Shown here: piece after piece, positions 23,784-35,619 of the stretch
Layout: each line of letters opens with the position of its first letter
Numbering within the stretch: position 1 is the stretch's first letter
Assembly (NCBI GenBank): GCA_015501595.1
Contig: JADNRX010000006.1
Coordinates: 62,001 to 126,000, forward strand
Length of the DNA stretch: 64,000 bases
Reading direction: 5' to 3'
Source: Hymenopellis radicata
Lineage: Eukaryota > Basidiomycota > Agaricomycetes > Agaricales > Physalacriaceae
Position numbers and translations under genes: made by a program
The notes under the pieces: generated by a model
What the model was told of the DNA's origin: nothing
The model's input: only the letters and a program-made list of their open reading frames with translations
The model's database searches: none

Positions 23784-25975
23784 ATGACCTCCCCATTTAC
23801 CCAACACTATGTTGGCCCCCTCCTCCGTGACCCGAACATCCTCGGCGGTGTTGACAAGATAGGCGCAGGCGCGTCTGGTCTCAACGTCTACTCGGACACG
23901 GCCAGAAAGCAGAAATTACGGACTCTCTTGGTTACGCTAGACCAGCCAACGACGGCGACGGAAAATGCACTCCAAGATGCGGCAGAGTACATGATCCAAT
24001 TGGAAAACAAGTCACCAGCAGCTGGGCTGCCGGCCAATGCAGTGGAGCTGGATGCCGAACAACTCGCCCTGCAGCGCGCTGTAGGCAACAAGCTTGCGGT
24101 CGTCGTATACGCAAGGTCGTTAGACACATTGATGGCCCAGTGCGTTCAGTTGGAAGAAGAAGCAGATTGGTGGGAAGACGTGGAACGATCTCGCTTGAAT
24201 GTCGCCTGGTATCTGCTTCAGAGTACGTTATTTCTTGCTGGATATAGTTAGTCGCCGTGTCTCACTCCATTTCAGCTCTCCCGACGCGTATACTCAGTTT
24301 TTCCCAACTTGTGCTGCAAAGGGCGCGCAACGATGCCCGTCGACATGCTACCCCATTCACCTGGGATGTCCTCCGCAAAACCCTACAACCCTCATTACAA
24401 CCCACCATCCTCCTGTCATCGTTATTCCCGCATTACTCGTCTCTTGCTACTTCCTCCTTTATTACTCCCACTCCGACCCCGACAAGTGCCCTCAAGTCCT
24501 GTCTGAACGCCCTTGCCCGCTGGCTGCACTCTCTGTGGAAATTCATCGACACACCCATAACCCTTGCTAGGCACGAGTGTCACAGCAAGAAGAAAGAGCT
24601 CAGATTGCTCCGGGACGAACGCGCACGTAGTCTTGGAGTCGTTAGTACCAAACGTCCCCAATTAGCTTCTGGATTAGCCCGATTCGCCGACCAAACGGCA
24701 GAATCTCAATTTCACGACTTTGCGCGCAGCCTTCACTCGCTCATAGCAACTAGTACTGAACCGAAGGGTTCCGCCACTTTGATCTTGGGAAATCTGCTCC
24801 TTGTCCACCTTCCATCCTATCAGCATCACTTTTCCTCTGTACTAGAACAGGGACAATTGACCAAGCCGTCGCGTCTCGTTCTCTTGTGGCCGAAGCTTCT
24901 TCTCCTACCTCCTTTGGCACTATATTCGACGCGCCTCTTATACGAATCCCGTGAAAGCTTGTTTGACATGGCCTTGGAGGCGCACGATACGATCAAGGCT
25001 TTCGTCCGTGGTTGGTTGTTGGACCCTCTGAAAGATATTCTTGATACTGTTCGCGCGCGCGGAGACGAGGGAGTCATTGTTAGGAAAGACGGTGTCATAG
25101 CGGATCTTGAGGTATAACGCTCAGTATCGCAATTGACCACACACTGATAATTTCATCAGTCCCTAGAACGTATGACGATTACTTTAGCCAAGGAGCAGCT
25201 CAACTACAGTCCCGAGGAATTGGCCTCATTGTCGATGCAGGTCAAACTTGGTGATATCACGCCCGTATTGAAGTTGTATGAGAATGATATCAGAAGTCCT
25301 CTCAAGTCAGTTGTAACGGGAACGCTCCTCCGCACTCTTTTCATACAAGTACAGAAAGCCAAGGTATGTATGCTCTCGGTTTCAACGCATTTTATCTCAT
25401 AATCTCCTTAGGTCGACATTGATCAGGCGCTTTTCGGTATCGATAAGCTATTGAAATCTCAAGGTTGCCAGTGTCCCTCTTCGGATGCAGACATTCACTT
25501 ATTAACATTGTACCCTAGAATTGACTTTTGCATTCGTGGGTGTGGCGCCTGCTTTCGGCATCGTATATCTCCTCGGAGGATATCTTGGAAACCTCTGGAG
25601 CGCACGAAGTCGCGGACGATATGGTGATAAATACATGCGCGTTAATACCTGGTTCATCATGCGGTATGTGGTTCTACGCGTTCAATCCTCCATACTCAAT
25701 GCCAACGCAGTCGGATCGAGCGTTTATTAACTATGGATTCGCCATCGCACGCAGATGCCATCTCTCCACTTACGGCAGGGCTGCTTTTAGTATCGATAGC
25801 CCAGTTGAGGGCGTACGGAGAGAAGTATTTGCCCAAGCGCTCGAAGCTCCGGGAGGGATTTTTGGAGGATGTCGAGGATCTCACCAATCCCGAGCTGACC
25901 AGGGAGCAGAAGAGAATGGTTGTCGAGCGAATGTGGCGTAGTTGGGGACACGTTCTTGAATGGGGACGTGACTGA
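23784..25975 (+). CDS. NCA2: nuclear control of ATPase protein 2
   Basis: Mitochondrial membrane protein; yeast Nca2 affects Atp6/Atp8 expression and phospholipid homeostasis. Six exons (23784-24222, 24276-25111, 25160-25363, 25412-25463, 25519-25663, 25711-25975) total 1941 nt, 646 residues. NCA2 domain marks are TLLVHLPSYQH-like LLLVHLP, YSPEELASLSMQVKLGDITP, IQVQKAKVDIDQALFGIDKL and the membrane segment ELTFAFVGVAPAFGIVYLLG. These are followed by MRRIERLL and SPLTAGLLLVSIAQLRAY. I start at MTSPFTQHYVG because NCA2 proteins commonly start near a T/S-x-F-T-Q-H motif; an in-frame ATG lies 45 bp upstream. It is divergent from the Sec2 gene (95 bp between starts). Confidence 0.93.
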
Positions 25976-26430
25976 AGATAATCTTTCTACTTCTCTCTGA
26001 TGTGTTGACTGAGATGAATCTGAGCCCCCAGCAGCTTGAAGTTTCAGAAATGGTTTCAAAGGGACTTGTGATTCTGAAGGAATGAACGAGCTGGTGGCGC
26101 GTACGCCGCTGTTCGGCATTATGTGCCGGTTTCTGTTGTTATTCATTGTTTTCATTGATCGCCACCCTCAGCCGTTCTTCGTGTGTTACCACGACGTCTG
26201 AGGTGTACTTACTGTACATGTTCTTCTACAGGACTAGCTTCCTTCACTTCGCTATCTTGAAGATCGGGAATGTATAGAGGGTATTATACGTCAGTTACAC
26301 GTAGCGAGGATCACTCGGACGCTTAAACTAACCTTCACCGTGTGATGCAGAACCCCGCAACGAGGCAATAGGCGCCCAAGGAAGTAGAGAGGCAAGTCGC
26401 AGCACCGAGTCGTTTCCCTCCGCCTCCTCC
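25976..26430. other. intergenic
   Basis: 3' end of NCA2 and upstream region of the helicase gene. No gene seen. Confidence 0.5.
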
Positions 26431-29400
26431 ATGCCTCAGCTCACTCAATCCCTTCTAGCGGGTCGTGAAAATCCGACCGTTATACACTATGCTCGAAGAC
26501 ATGCCTCGGACGCCGCTGATCTTCTTCTGCACGACCGTCCTCGCTGCATTGGTGTTGCCATCTCCCAGTCCTCGGAAGATGTCCATTCCTTCGCGCTGGC
26601 GACTGCAAAGCACATCGCCGTTGTTGACATTCCGCAAATACAAACCGTGCTTCCGAAAGATGATGCTTTTGCTTCGATGGTATCTGGGAAAGCTGGACAG
26701 CCTATTCTTGCTGGCTTTGGAATGCCTAGACTGGCCGTGCATCTGCAGGATGCGCTCAAGGCGCATGTTCGTGGCGCAGATTTGTCGACTGTGGTGGCGA
26801 AGAGTGCGAGGGAGCCGATGTACCCTTCACAGGTGCTCCGCAAGAAGGGGTTTGTCGGCATTGATAACTTTGCTATCGATAGGGTTTGGCATGAGAATAG
26901 TCAAGACGAGCAGAGTGAGGAAGAGAGAAAGCTGTGTCTGCGCTCCTGGCTGTCTGCCATGTCAGTTGAACTGTCGCTTTCGCCGTTATATGCGTACTGA
27001 TATTCGACAAAGTGCGGCAGATGCGGCATTTGGAGAGGTGGAACGAGTGAGGAAGGTTGATACTCGCTACCTGAGCGTTGCGGTTGGTATTTCTTCAGCA
27101 TCAACGAAGTATGGCTCACGTTTCGTAATCTAGAGCTTGGCCTGCTTTCGCCTGTTACTGTCGCAAAGCGACGCTTTGGAGAAATCCAAGCCGAGGGAAA
27201 TGGTTAGCGAATTTGGTGAACATCGCCTTGAGGACGGCAATAGTATTACCTTGCAAAATGCGAGATATAAGACTCGCATCCGCAGGAGCAATCAGGTATG
27301 TTGAACTACACTGGAACCCATTCTGTTAGTGACTGAATCCTTTTCCTCGTATGTAGGCCCAAGTCGTTATGACCAACGCGGCCGGTGAAGAATTCATCGG
27401 CTCAGCTAAAGCTTCAGCCGGCAAGCAGACTTCAATAAAGGTCGCACGCGGATTCAAAGGCGTGTTAGCGAATGTGAGAATTGTAGGCAGGGAAGAAAGG
27501 AACAATGCGGAGAAGTGTCGCGAGGAACTCATACTGTTGAGTTTACAAGGCGATGCACATCTGCCTCACTCCCCTTTCATTGAGCTTCTGTGGTTTCCCA
27601 AAGTCAAACACGTTCAGGCGGCGTGTGACGAACCTTCGTCGCATTCGATTCGGCTAGAAGGCATACCTTTGAATCCGTCACAGCAACGCGTTGTTGCAGC
27701 GATGACCTGCAAGTCGACATGCCTGATGACGACACATGGCGAGTGATCCGGGACTCGTATATCACCTCAATCCGTGAATTGATCATCGTATTTTCAGGGC
27801 CTCCTGGTACGGGAAAAACATCGACCATAGCAGCAAGCGCAAAAATCTGGACGGAGCAGCGCAAGCCGACGTGGATTGTGGCGCACTCCAATGTGGCGGT
27901 GAAGAACATCGCGGAGAAGCTTGCGTCAACGCGAATCGACTTCAAGCTGATCGTTTCCAAGGAGTTTTTCGTAGAATGGTGCGTCTCTATATGCCTATCT
28001 TGCGTTGATGCTACTGAGATTTCGACCAGGCATGAGCATCTGTATCACTTGATCGAAGGGAATACTATTCGTGCCGACGAGTTACCGAAAAGACCGCAAG
28101 AGGTGCAGCGCATTTTTGATAACTGCAACATCGTATTATCTACCTTGAGCATGCTTTCGAACCCAGCGTTCGATCAGAACGGGATGTTCTCTATCGTTCC
28201 GGTTGAGCGTCTTGTAGTGGACGAAGCCTCGCAGATAAACATCTTTGAGTACATGGTAAGAGACGTCTCGCTTTTCGTCTCCTCGCTGACGTGATTTTGT
28301 GTAGCATTTATTTTGGAAATTTCGTGCCGACTTGAAGAAGGTTTGCTTCTTTGGCGACCCGAAGCAGCGTAAGTACTGACTCAAGTCAGGCCTATCTGTA
28401 ATATTTATTTATCGTGATAGTTGCGCCTTTTGGATCTGACACGACACCATCGCTGCAAAGCATCTTTCAGCTGCGACACTTTCAGAAAGCAGCTTTCTTC
28501 TTGGACGTTCAGTGTTAGTGCGCTGGGCTCTTATTACCCGAGGCGAACTAATTCGTTTATAGACCGCATGCCTACCCCCTTAGGCGACTTCATATCCCAA
28601 GCAGTGTATAGCAACCGCTTACGCTCTCAACATTCCGTTGTTCTTCCTTCTGCTGTTGCCTTTGTTGATGTACGGGGGCACGAAGAGAAATCCGGATTTA
28701 GCTGGGTGGTACGGACCGTTCGGCCCGCCCAGATGTTAAGCTAATTGCTTCTAAAGAACGAACGAGAGCTACAAACAATGATTATGCTGGTGGCAAACTA
28801 CTATAAGGCTCTCGATTTTTGCATCATCACACCGTATGACGCACAACGGACTGCCATAGAGAACGCTTTGAAACGAAGTAACCTTCCGTGGGGCAAGGTT
28901 TTCAATATTGACAGCTTCCAGGGTGAGTAAGCTATGGCGTTCAGTCGCAGACCTCTGATTTTGCCCTAGGCAACGAGGCCGACTGGGTGTTGGTGTCGCT
29001 CGTCCGCACTGAGAATCCCGGGTTTCTTCGTTCGTTGAACCGGATGAACGTTATGCTTACGCGTTGTCGGAAAGGACTCGTCATCGTAACAAACAGGCCA
29101 TTTCTGAATGGTCCTGGCAGGCATACTTTAGTCGCAGGACTTGCGCATCATTGGGAGTCCCAGTATGGTGGTGGCGCGTGTTGGCTCAGCTGGAATGCCG
29201 TGTCCGAGCAAAAGGCCGTTCTCCCTGGCGTTCGTGGTAAATTTGCCTATGGGGAATCTGAAATCCAAGACGGATCCCCTCGTCTGCCCTGGACGATATT
29301 TGCACCGCTTCCGATTAGCAGCAGACGGTTCGATACAAAAAAGCTCTTCGCCGCCAATTGGAAGTGCACTCCTCCGCCGCCCAAGTCCGAGGCTGAGAAA

Positions 29401-29649
29401 CCTTTGACGAGAACTATGCCACGGTCGTATACATATCCCGCCCCGCCAGCTGTGATTGACGTTGCTCGAGCAAAAGCCCAGCTAAGGGTGCTACCAAAGC
29501 CTGTGATCGAAAGTGGCTCTTCGACATGGGTTGAAGTTTCTGTCAAGCCGCGAGGCGCCAAAACGAAACAAAGAGTTCCAGGGCGTGGTGAATCGACATC
29601 TGTCCGAGGACAGAACCGATTTAGTGTTCTACGTGCTCAACGTGTGTAG
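26431..29649 (+). CDS. superfamily 1 helicase (Upf1/DNA2-like)
   Basis: ATP-dependent nucleic-acid helicase of the SF1B Upf1-like group. Helicase motifs in order: LNPSQQRVVAA (Q), GPPGTGKTST (I), WIVAHSNVAVKNIAEKL (Ia), LVVDEASQ (II), CFFGDPKQLAPFG (III, across an intron), YRMPTPLG (IV), DSFQGNEADWVLVSLVRT (V) and LNRMNVMLTRCRKGLVIV (VI). At least nine introns are present. The N-terminal 190 residues (from MPQLTQSLL, with IGVAISQSSEDVHSFALATA) form a separate domain that might be RNase H/exonuclease-like; this is a weak guess. There is a frame jump at about 27690-27725, just before motif I, with no intron that fits. The C terminus is basic and unstructured. Specific role unknown. Confidence 0.85.
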
Positions 29650-29969
29650 TTGGTTTTTTTTGGTCCGTACCTGTACATTTACCCAGTTTCTCCGAGTCAT
29701 TGATGCATTTGTTTTGCTACGGAGCTGTAGTAGCTGGATGATGACGCCACACCTGGGGAGACCTGTTCTCGACGGATATGATTTTAGCATTATCCCCATA
29801 GTAATCACTATTTGGTCCAGCATGAGCGTTTTTTCGTTGTTTGCTTGCTAACTTTATTGTTTACCGTCCTTGGAAAAAGCCCTTGTTCTTGTCATGATCT
29901 TCATTATGATGGCCATATTTGCATATAAAAGGCTCCCGACCATCAGATTGAAGTCAACAGCCATCATCC
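29650..29969. promoter_or_regulatory. intergenic with TATA box at 29924-29930
   Basis: TATAAAA at 29924-29930 lies 40 bp before the ATG of the next gene, a typical core-promoter position for a tightly regulated fungal gene. Nothing else recognised in this 320-bp gap. Confidence 0.55.
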
Positions 29970-30653
29970 ATGACCCATCTCAACACTGAGGCATTCACAT
30001 TGAATGACAATATCTTCTTTCAAGACGAGGACACACGACAGCCGCTGCTGTCGCCTATGACTCCGCCTTCTTCCAACTTTCCACACGATGTCACACTCTT
30101 GGAAGATGGTTCATATGTGCGCCACTATCTGGGAAGCGAATCGAGTTCGCTGCGGCAGGGACCTACGTCGAGTGGAACAACCACAGCTGGGACTTTGCGC
30201 GGACTCGGACACCACCGTGATGCATCACTGCTGAGCTCACCTCCCGGTGGGGTAGACCATGGCGCGCCACAGAGTGCATTAAACGATACATCTCCCTCGG
30301 CCGTTGCACGCAAACACACTAGCTTTATGACAGCGGCAATCCCTGTATTGGAGCGGAGGAGTCCAGCACGCTCGTTGCGCTCCACCATCAACTACCACAT
30401 TCCTCAATTATTCGGCAGCCATGCAGTACCAGATGAATTCGTATACCACCCACCTAAGTACGGATACCACTGGTTTTCTGAAACCGCTCTAAACGGAATG
30501 GATCGTGCCACCCGCGAAGAATGGGCTAGCCTATATAAGATTGACGCATATCCAAAGGGCGAACCTGATACATCCCTTCTCATACTCTATGAGGGAAGGG
30601 AAATAAGGGTATATGCAATAGAGTTCGGACTCCCAACATCAGCAGCATCATGA
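29970..30653 (+). CDS. hypothetical protein
   Basis: Single-exon frame of 227 residues with a well-placed TATA box. The first 130 residues are Ser/Thr/Pro-rich and look disordered (RQPLLSPMTPPSSNF). From residue 140 the sequence is more ordered: STINYHIPQLFG, PDEFVYHPPKYGYHWFSET and DRATREEWASLYKID. No signal peptide and no membrane segment. I do not recognise the family. It could be the soluble N-terminal part of a longer protein cut short here; no downstream exon was found before the convergent fungalysin gene. Confidence 0.5.
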   Translation: MTHLNTEAFTLNDNIFFQDEDTRQPLLSPMTPPSSNFPHDVTLLEDGSYVRHYLGSESSSLRQGPTSSGTTTAGTLRGLGHHRDASLLSSPPGGVDHGAPQSALNDTSPSAVARKHTSFMTAAIPVLERRSPARSLRSTINYHIPQLFGSHAVPDEFVYHPPKYGYHWFSETALNGMDRATREEWASLYKIDAYPKGEPDTSLLILYEGREIRVYAIEFGLPTSAAS

Positions 30654-30743
30654 TAGTCGTGCAACAGTCGTCGGGAACAGTTTCATCATCAACGTAGTTG
30701 GCAGCAGCATGTGTACTCCCAGTCCTCTACTCGCGAATGCGCT

Positions 30744-32833
30744 CTAGATCATAATACACTTGTTTGCGCCGTTATAGCGATTGACATCAGCCTGAGTCCA
30801 TGCATCACGAGCATCTGGCACTGAGAGGGACAAGTCAATCTAAATTCCATTCAAGGAAGAGGTCGCCTTACACGCTGGGTTGCACGGTTGAAGAGACAGA
30901 GCGTCGATAAACAGATGCATGTAGTACACGATATTACCTTCTGCACCTGACGGGTCTGTCATGGGCACATCGGACCACCCATACGCTCCGACAAAGGCAG
31001 CATACACGTTATGCACCATATTCGCCCACACTTCATCTATGTCTACAGAGCAAGAAAAATAAGTGCCTTCCAGAACTTAACGACCCATAGACTTACCATG
31101 AACTTCGTTGAAGTCCTGTATAGATGAGTACCGCAGCGGGTTGACGGAAGGATCAGATGTGCGAATGCCGTTATTGAAAACCCAAGCAGCGAAAACATAG
31201 TCATTGATTTCGGTGCTCTTCTGTTCGGTCAGTGATGTCAGTGAATGTCTCGGAATTCGGAATGCGGCGTCTGACCGGCTTCGGTTGTTTGCAGACAGGA
31301 GCCGTTCCTCCGCCGGTGAGACGATTCGTGAGCCCGTGCGCAAATTCGTGGGTAATGATATCGTTCTGAAGCGATTCATCCCTGTTGGGCTACTATGCGG
31401 ATGGCGCTTAGTGAGCTGAATGGATGAGCTCGTAGCCTTACATATTGGTTAGGGTCCAGAAGTACATCCTACACGTTCCCGATTGACCACTAGAGAACTC
31501 GTCAGAATGGCTCAGAACGCCGGACTTCGTACGTACTCTAGAGGTGTAGTAAAGTTCGCATTGTGAGTTCCCGTGATGTCTTGAACTGACATGTCAACTC
31601 TGTCGCCATCCAAGACCAAAGGTGTCATCTTGGAAGTTGAACACTGCTTCTGTCCAAGCATACTTGTACGTGAAGTCATAGATCTTGTTGATGACATAGA
31701 GAGGTTCTAGCTGCGTCTACGTTGTCCCCACTAGTGGGACTAACACTAGTGTCGACTCCATCAGACGATTCACTGGTCGTCAGAAGGGTGAGAAGTTTGT
31801 AAGCCACTACCTTGTTACCTCTGACAGAACATTAGCGGAATGCGCACTAAACAGGTCGCAATACTCACGCAGTGGCGCCGTCGGACGATGCCCATCCCGA
31901 AGGACTGGACTCCAGATCCTCGTGGTCGACCAAAGTCTCCATACCCTCTATCACAGCGTCCTTCTGAATCGGAATCACCGTATACTACCACGAGTCAACG
32001 ATGATCTTTAGAGTGCCATGCTCAACCTACTGTCAGGTCCGCAACAAAGTCGATAACCGAAATCAAATCTTCAGAATAAGCACCAACCTGGGCTACGAAC
32101 CAGGTGTTCGTATCCTTGTTCTGGATTTGAATAACGTGCGTCAAAGCGATTGAACCATCAGGGGGAGCGGACCGTAGTCGGCAACGCCGTCCAGCCTGAG
32201 GGCGGCTTCGACCGCTCCGATAACAGATGATACATAGATGGAAGGACTCGAAGAAGCAACATCGCTAAATGGAAGTAAGCATGGAATAGACATTGAAGCA
32301 GTTGATCGCTTGACGCTTACAGGTATCGACGAACTTGGATGACCCAAAAGCGACGACCTTTCCGGCGCCGCTGTTTCCGGCGGCGTTAGAGATCGGAATA
32401 CTTATTGTCCTAGAAGTGTCAGATGATATGATCTAGCATAATTGAGAGAGTAGAGCACACATACGAAGGATTGCCTGGCATAAGAATAGCTTATCGCGTC
32501 GGAGGATCGGAAGCCTGACATGTAGACAACATCACAAGCGTTGATGCCAAGTTCCGACGCAATGAACGAAATGATGTGCGCCTCGAGAGTGTCGCTGGTC
32601 AGAGAATTGGCACTGACAAAGTCCTTTCCAAGGCTGCAGAGGGATGTGGATGTACACCTTGTAGACAAGGATCTATTAACCTTGTATGTGGTCCTTGTGT
32701 GGTAAATCTCGACCGTCACCTTGCGGCCAATGAGAAGAGTACGCTGCGGAGAATGCTTCGAATACGCTGGGCACGGCGCGCCGTGGATGACGGACGCATA
32801 TCCCAAAGCTAGGAAAATCGCCACTCCGAGCAT
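30744..32833 (-). pseudogene. fungalysin (M36) metalloprotease, damaged
   Basis: Secreted zinc metalloprotease with FTP prodomain; degrades extracellular protein. Minus strand, many short introns. The signal peptide starts MLGVAIFLALGYASVIHGAP, the prodomain has RTLLIGRKVTVEIYH, and the catalytic helix HEFAHGLTNRLTGGG keeps HExxH. Downstream are TEQKSTEINDYVFAAWVFNN, NPLRYSSIQ, VWANMVHNVYAAFVGAYGW and the C terminus ARDAWTQADVNRYNGANKC. After CLQTTEAG the expected GMGEGWSDA motif, which carries the third zinc ligand Glu, is cut down to SDAA with a frame change (about 31265-31285). Two further frame jumps lie at 31607-31614 and at 32161-32165 (five Gs on the plus strand). The last two could be consensus errors; the missing motif is harder to explain that way. 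Expected product as sequenced: inactive. Confidence 0.8.
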
Positions 32834-35576
32834 TGATATCTTAAGCGAATGCAACTGAGAAACAAAGGGAGGGCTATTCCGTAGACTTCATTGCGCCATA
32901 GGATATTTTTAAAGGGGAGTGCGACTATCCCTCGATGGATGCTTTCCGCCGATATGATAGAAGAGGAGATCGTGTATGCTTCCTTGACTCACGTGTGGTA
33001 CTGTGGTATGGTCGTCAGTTCTCTAGCCTGGGTACCTGCTCTAGTATGAGGGAAGAGTGTCAGTTCTCGTGAAGTCAAGAGCAAATTTTTTGACTCGTGA
33101 GAAAATCGCGATCCGGTCCGGATTGTAAATCACGTGATCCTCAACTCTGCGCCACATGAAGGCGTGAGGCTCCGTGAAGCTGTAAACAGATAGACGGAGA
33201 AGCCGGAAGACAGGCCTGGTAGCATTCTCCTGATACGCCACAGATATTGTGACGCCCTGACGATTAGTCATGATATCTGCACATTGGTTACGTCCATTTT
33301 GTGACACCGGCATGGTCGAGCAAGGATGTAGTCGTGACATTATCATTGAGGATGAGGCCGAATACTTGCGAGGAATGATAGCAGTGACAATATTACCTGA
33401 ATACGCCTTTGCCTACAACACTCAAGGACTAAGCAAATCTACTTACATCAATCTTCCGAGCCTCTTGAGCTGGAGGTTTACATACAAATACATCCTGCCG
33501 CGGCGGATAACAAGTTAAAGGACTTTTGCTATACGCCGAGAGGCTATACAGTCTCGCTTCCGCGACTACGGTCGTACCACTCACAGCGCTCGTCCTCGGA
33601 CTCCTTTGCAGTCGAGCAGCTTCGAGGGACAGTGGCGTTCTTGAGCTGGAGGTCAATCTCCGTCCAATTGTTCATTCGAAGCAGTCCGCCTTACTGCAAA
33701 TGCACTTTGAAGGGTACAAACGAGACGTCATCGCCATTGCGCATAAGATCTTCTGAAAGCAGAGGAGAGAAGTATTCCAACAGGAGAGCGAGAGCACTGC
33801 TGTGTCAAGGTCCCTTAGATTTTCACGAAAACCGAGCAGAAAACCTTCGATTTCCAACGGCGACGAGAAAAGCCTTCTAGAAGTCGAACTTAAGGGTTCC
33901 TATTCCCTCGTGTGCCGGTAAGATGCGAGCCTAGAATGGATTCTTTAGTGGACGAATCCACACACGCCCGGGACACGAACTTCGAACCCTCGAGCCTTCT
34001 AAGCCCACTATTTGAGGGTAATTTAAGATTGACATACCTTCAGTCAAGGCCATCCGTCGGAGGCACAAGACTCGGGATTCGAGGGTCCTTGACGGACGCC
34101 ACATGCAGCATTCAATGGCAGGCATCCAAAGGGAAAGTGAACGGAACGTGAAGGAGTCAAGGCGAAGAACAGAATCATCCCTATTCCTGGATCGAACCCT
34201 CAACCCATCTGCTCGTACCTCTGGCCCATTTCCGGGAGCCGGGTACCCATTTACTTTTCTCAATGCTACTACCAGGATCGTGTGCACCACCGGTCGACGC
34301 GTACCAACGCATGGTTCTACGCAGGTTCTACTAGACTTTCTATCAAAATCACGCTGCTAGAGGTACTCGTGCTAACGCGATCGTCGCCTTGTACCTCGAC
34401 CTCCATCAAGCTCCAGACGAGGGCGGAAACACTAAACCATTATACCTGTCATCGCGGATCTTTTTGTCACCTTCCTCAGGTCCCTCTACATATGTCGGCG
34501 GCGCATTGCATTTTATTGGTGAGTCCAGGTAAACCACAAGATGGCAGAATAACCATTTAAGGTGGTCCACATCTTCTCAGATAAAGCGGAAATGGTGAGA
34601 GTTGACATGACAAATGTAGGCACCTGTGAGCTTCTACTCACTTTTTACTACCGTAGACCCCTTCGTGTCGACGATCTACCGGGCGTTCCTAATTCCTTCA
34701 ATCACGGAAAGTACCTACCGTTCTACATCTCTCATGCAGACTCAGTGCCTTGATTGTTTTCGGCGGTTTGTTTCCGGTTTATGGATTTGTGGATTCGTAC
34801 CCTTACAGCCGGCAAAGATGATTGGCATGGTCTAGAACAGAATCTTGGGGACTAACAGCTCCATATTGATCGCCAGAAGGAAAGGAAAAGTTAAACTGCT
34901 TCCTGCTAACCCTTCGAATTTCACTCTGAATTCGACTTCCCGGAGCGCAGTGATATACTTTGTGCTCCAGCTTCATTTCAAGCACCTCACATCTGCATTG
35001 TCCAAAGCAACTGCTCCCATTGTCTTGTCCCAACAATCATCATGTCAGATATGATGCTAAGCCTGACGCACCCATCAAGATCTATTTTAATGTTGAGTCG
35101 TCATCTCGTCAGGACATGGCTTTGCGCGCAAACTCCTCGCCGCCTGCGAGCGACCGCGTTCCTATGCGCAAAAAGCCGCCCTCACGTGTAATTAAACGTG
35201 TACCCACTCGACTCCATGGCCCTCGTAAGTCCGGCGTCTCCTCTTCGATATTGCTAACTTGGCTAAATCTAATTGGAGAGGTCCAATGCACTTTTTTTTA
35301 ATCATGTCCATCAAGTCAGCTGCAATGATGCACGGGCGACAACGATCGCTATGTCTAGACAGTTACCGTTACCGTTCTAGGGTGAGGACAAGGAGATTTA
35401 GGAACAGCATCGCGATTACGAGTGCTCCGGACAGCGCTGTATGTCCAGTTCTAGCGCTATTCCGGGACGTAATAGATGGGTCTTGGGGCGTTCTGCTTCC
35501 CCTGACACATTGATTCAAGTTCGAGATCGTGATTCTGACCATGCAGGGGAAAGGTGATAGTATTTTCAGCGCTGTG
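32834..35576. other. gene-poor region with possible relic coding segments
   Basis: 2.7 kb without a gene I can name. Two plus-strand segments look coding. About 34478-34530 joined by an intron to 34581-34640 gives SGPSTYVGGALHFI then DKAEMVRVDMTNVGT. About 35060-35230 contains PDAPIKIYFNVESSSRQDM followed by a basic stretch. They may be exons of one unrecognised multi-exon gene or remnants. No promoter or terminator motif supports a gene model. Confidence 0.35.
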
Positions 35577-35584
35577 TATATAAG
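35577..35584 (+). promoter_or_regulatory. TATA box of the WSC-copper radical oxidase gene
   Basis: TATATAAG 36 bp before the presumed start codon at 35620. The distance fits a core promoter with a very short leader. Confidence 0.5.
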
Positions 35585-35619
35585 CGCGGAACTGCTTTTT
35601 CACGTCCACATCCACTCCG

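Noticed and set aside
33980..34200. Repeated GAACCCTC / GAGGGT motifs as a repeat array
   Set aside because: Only a few short, unevenly spaced matches; not more than expected by chance in this composition.
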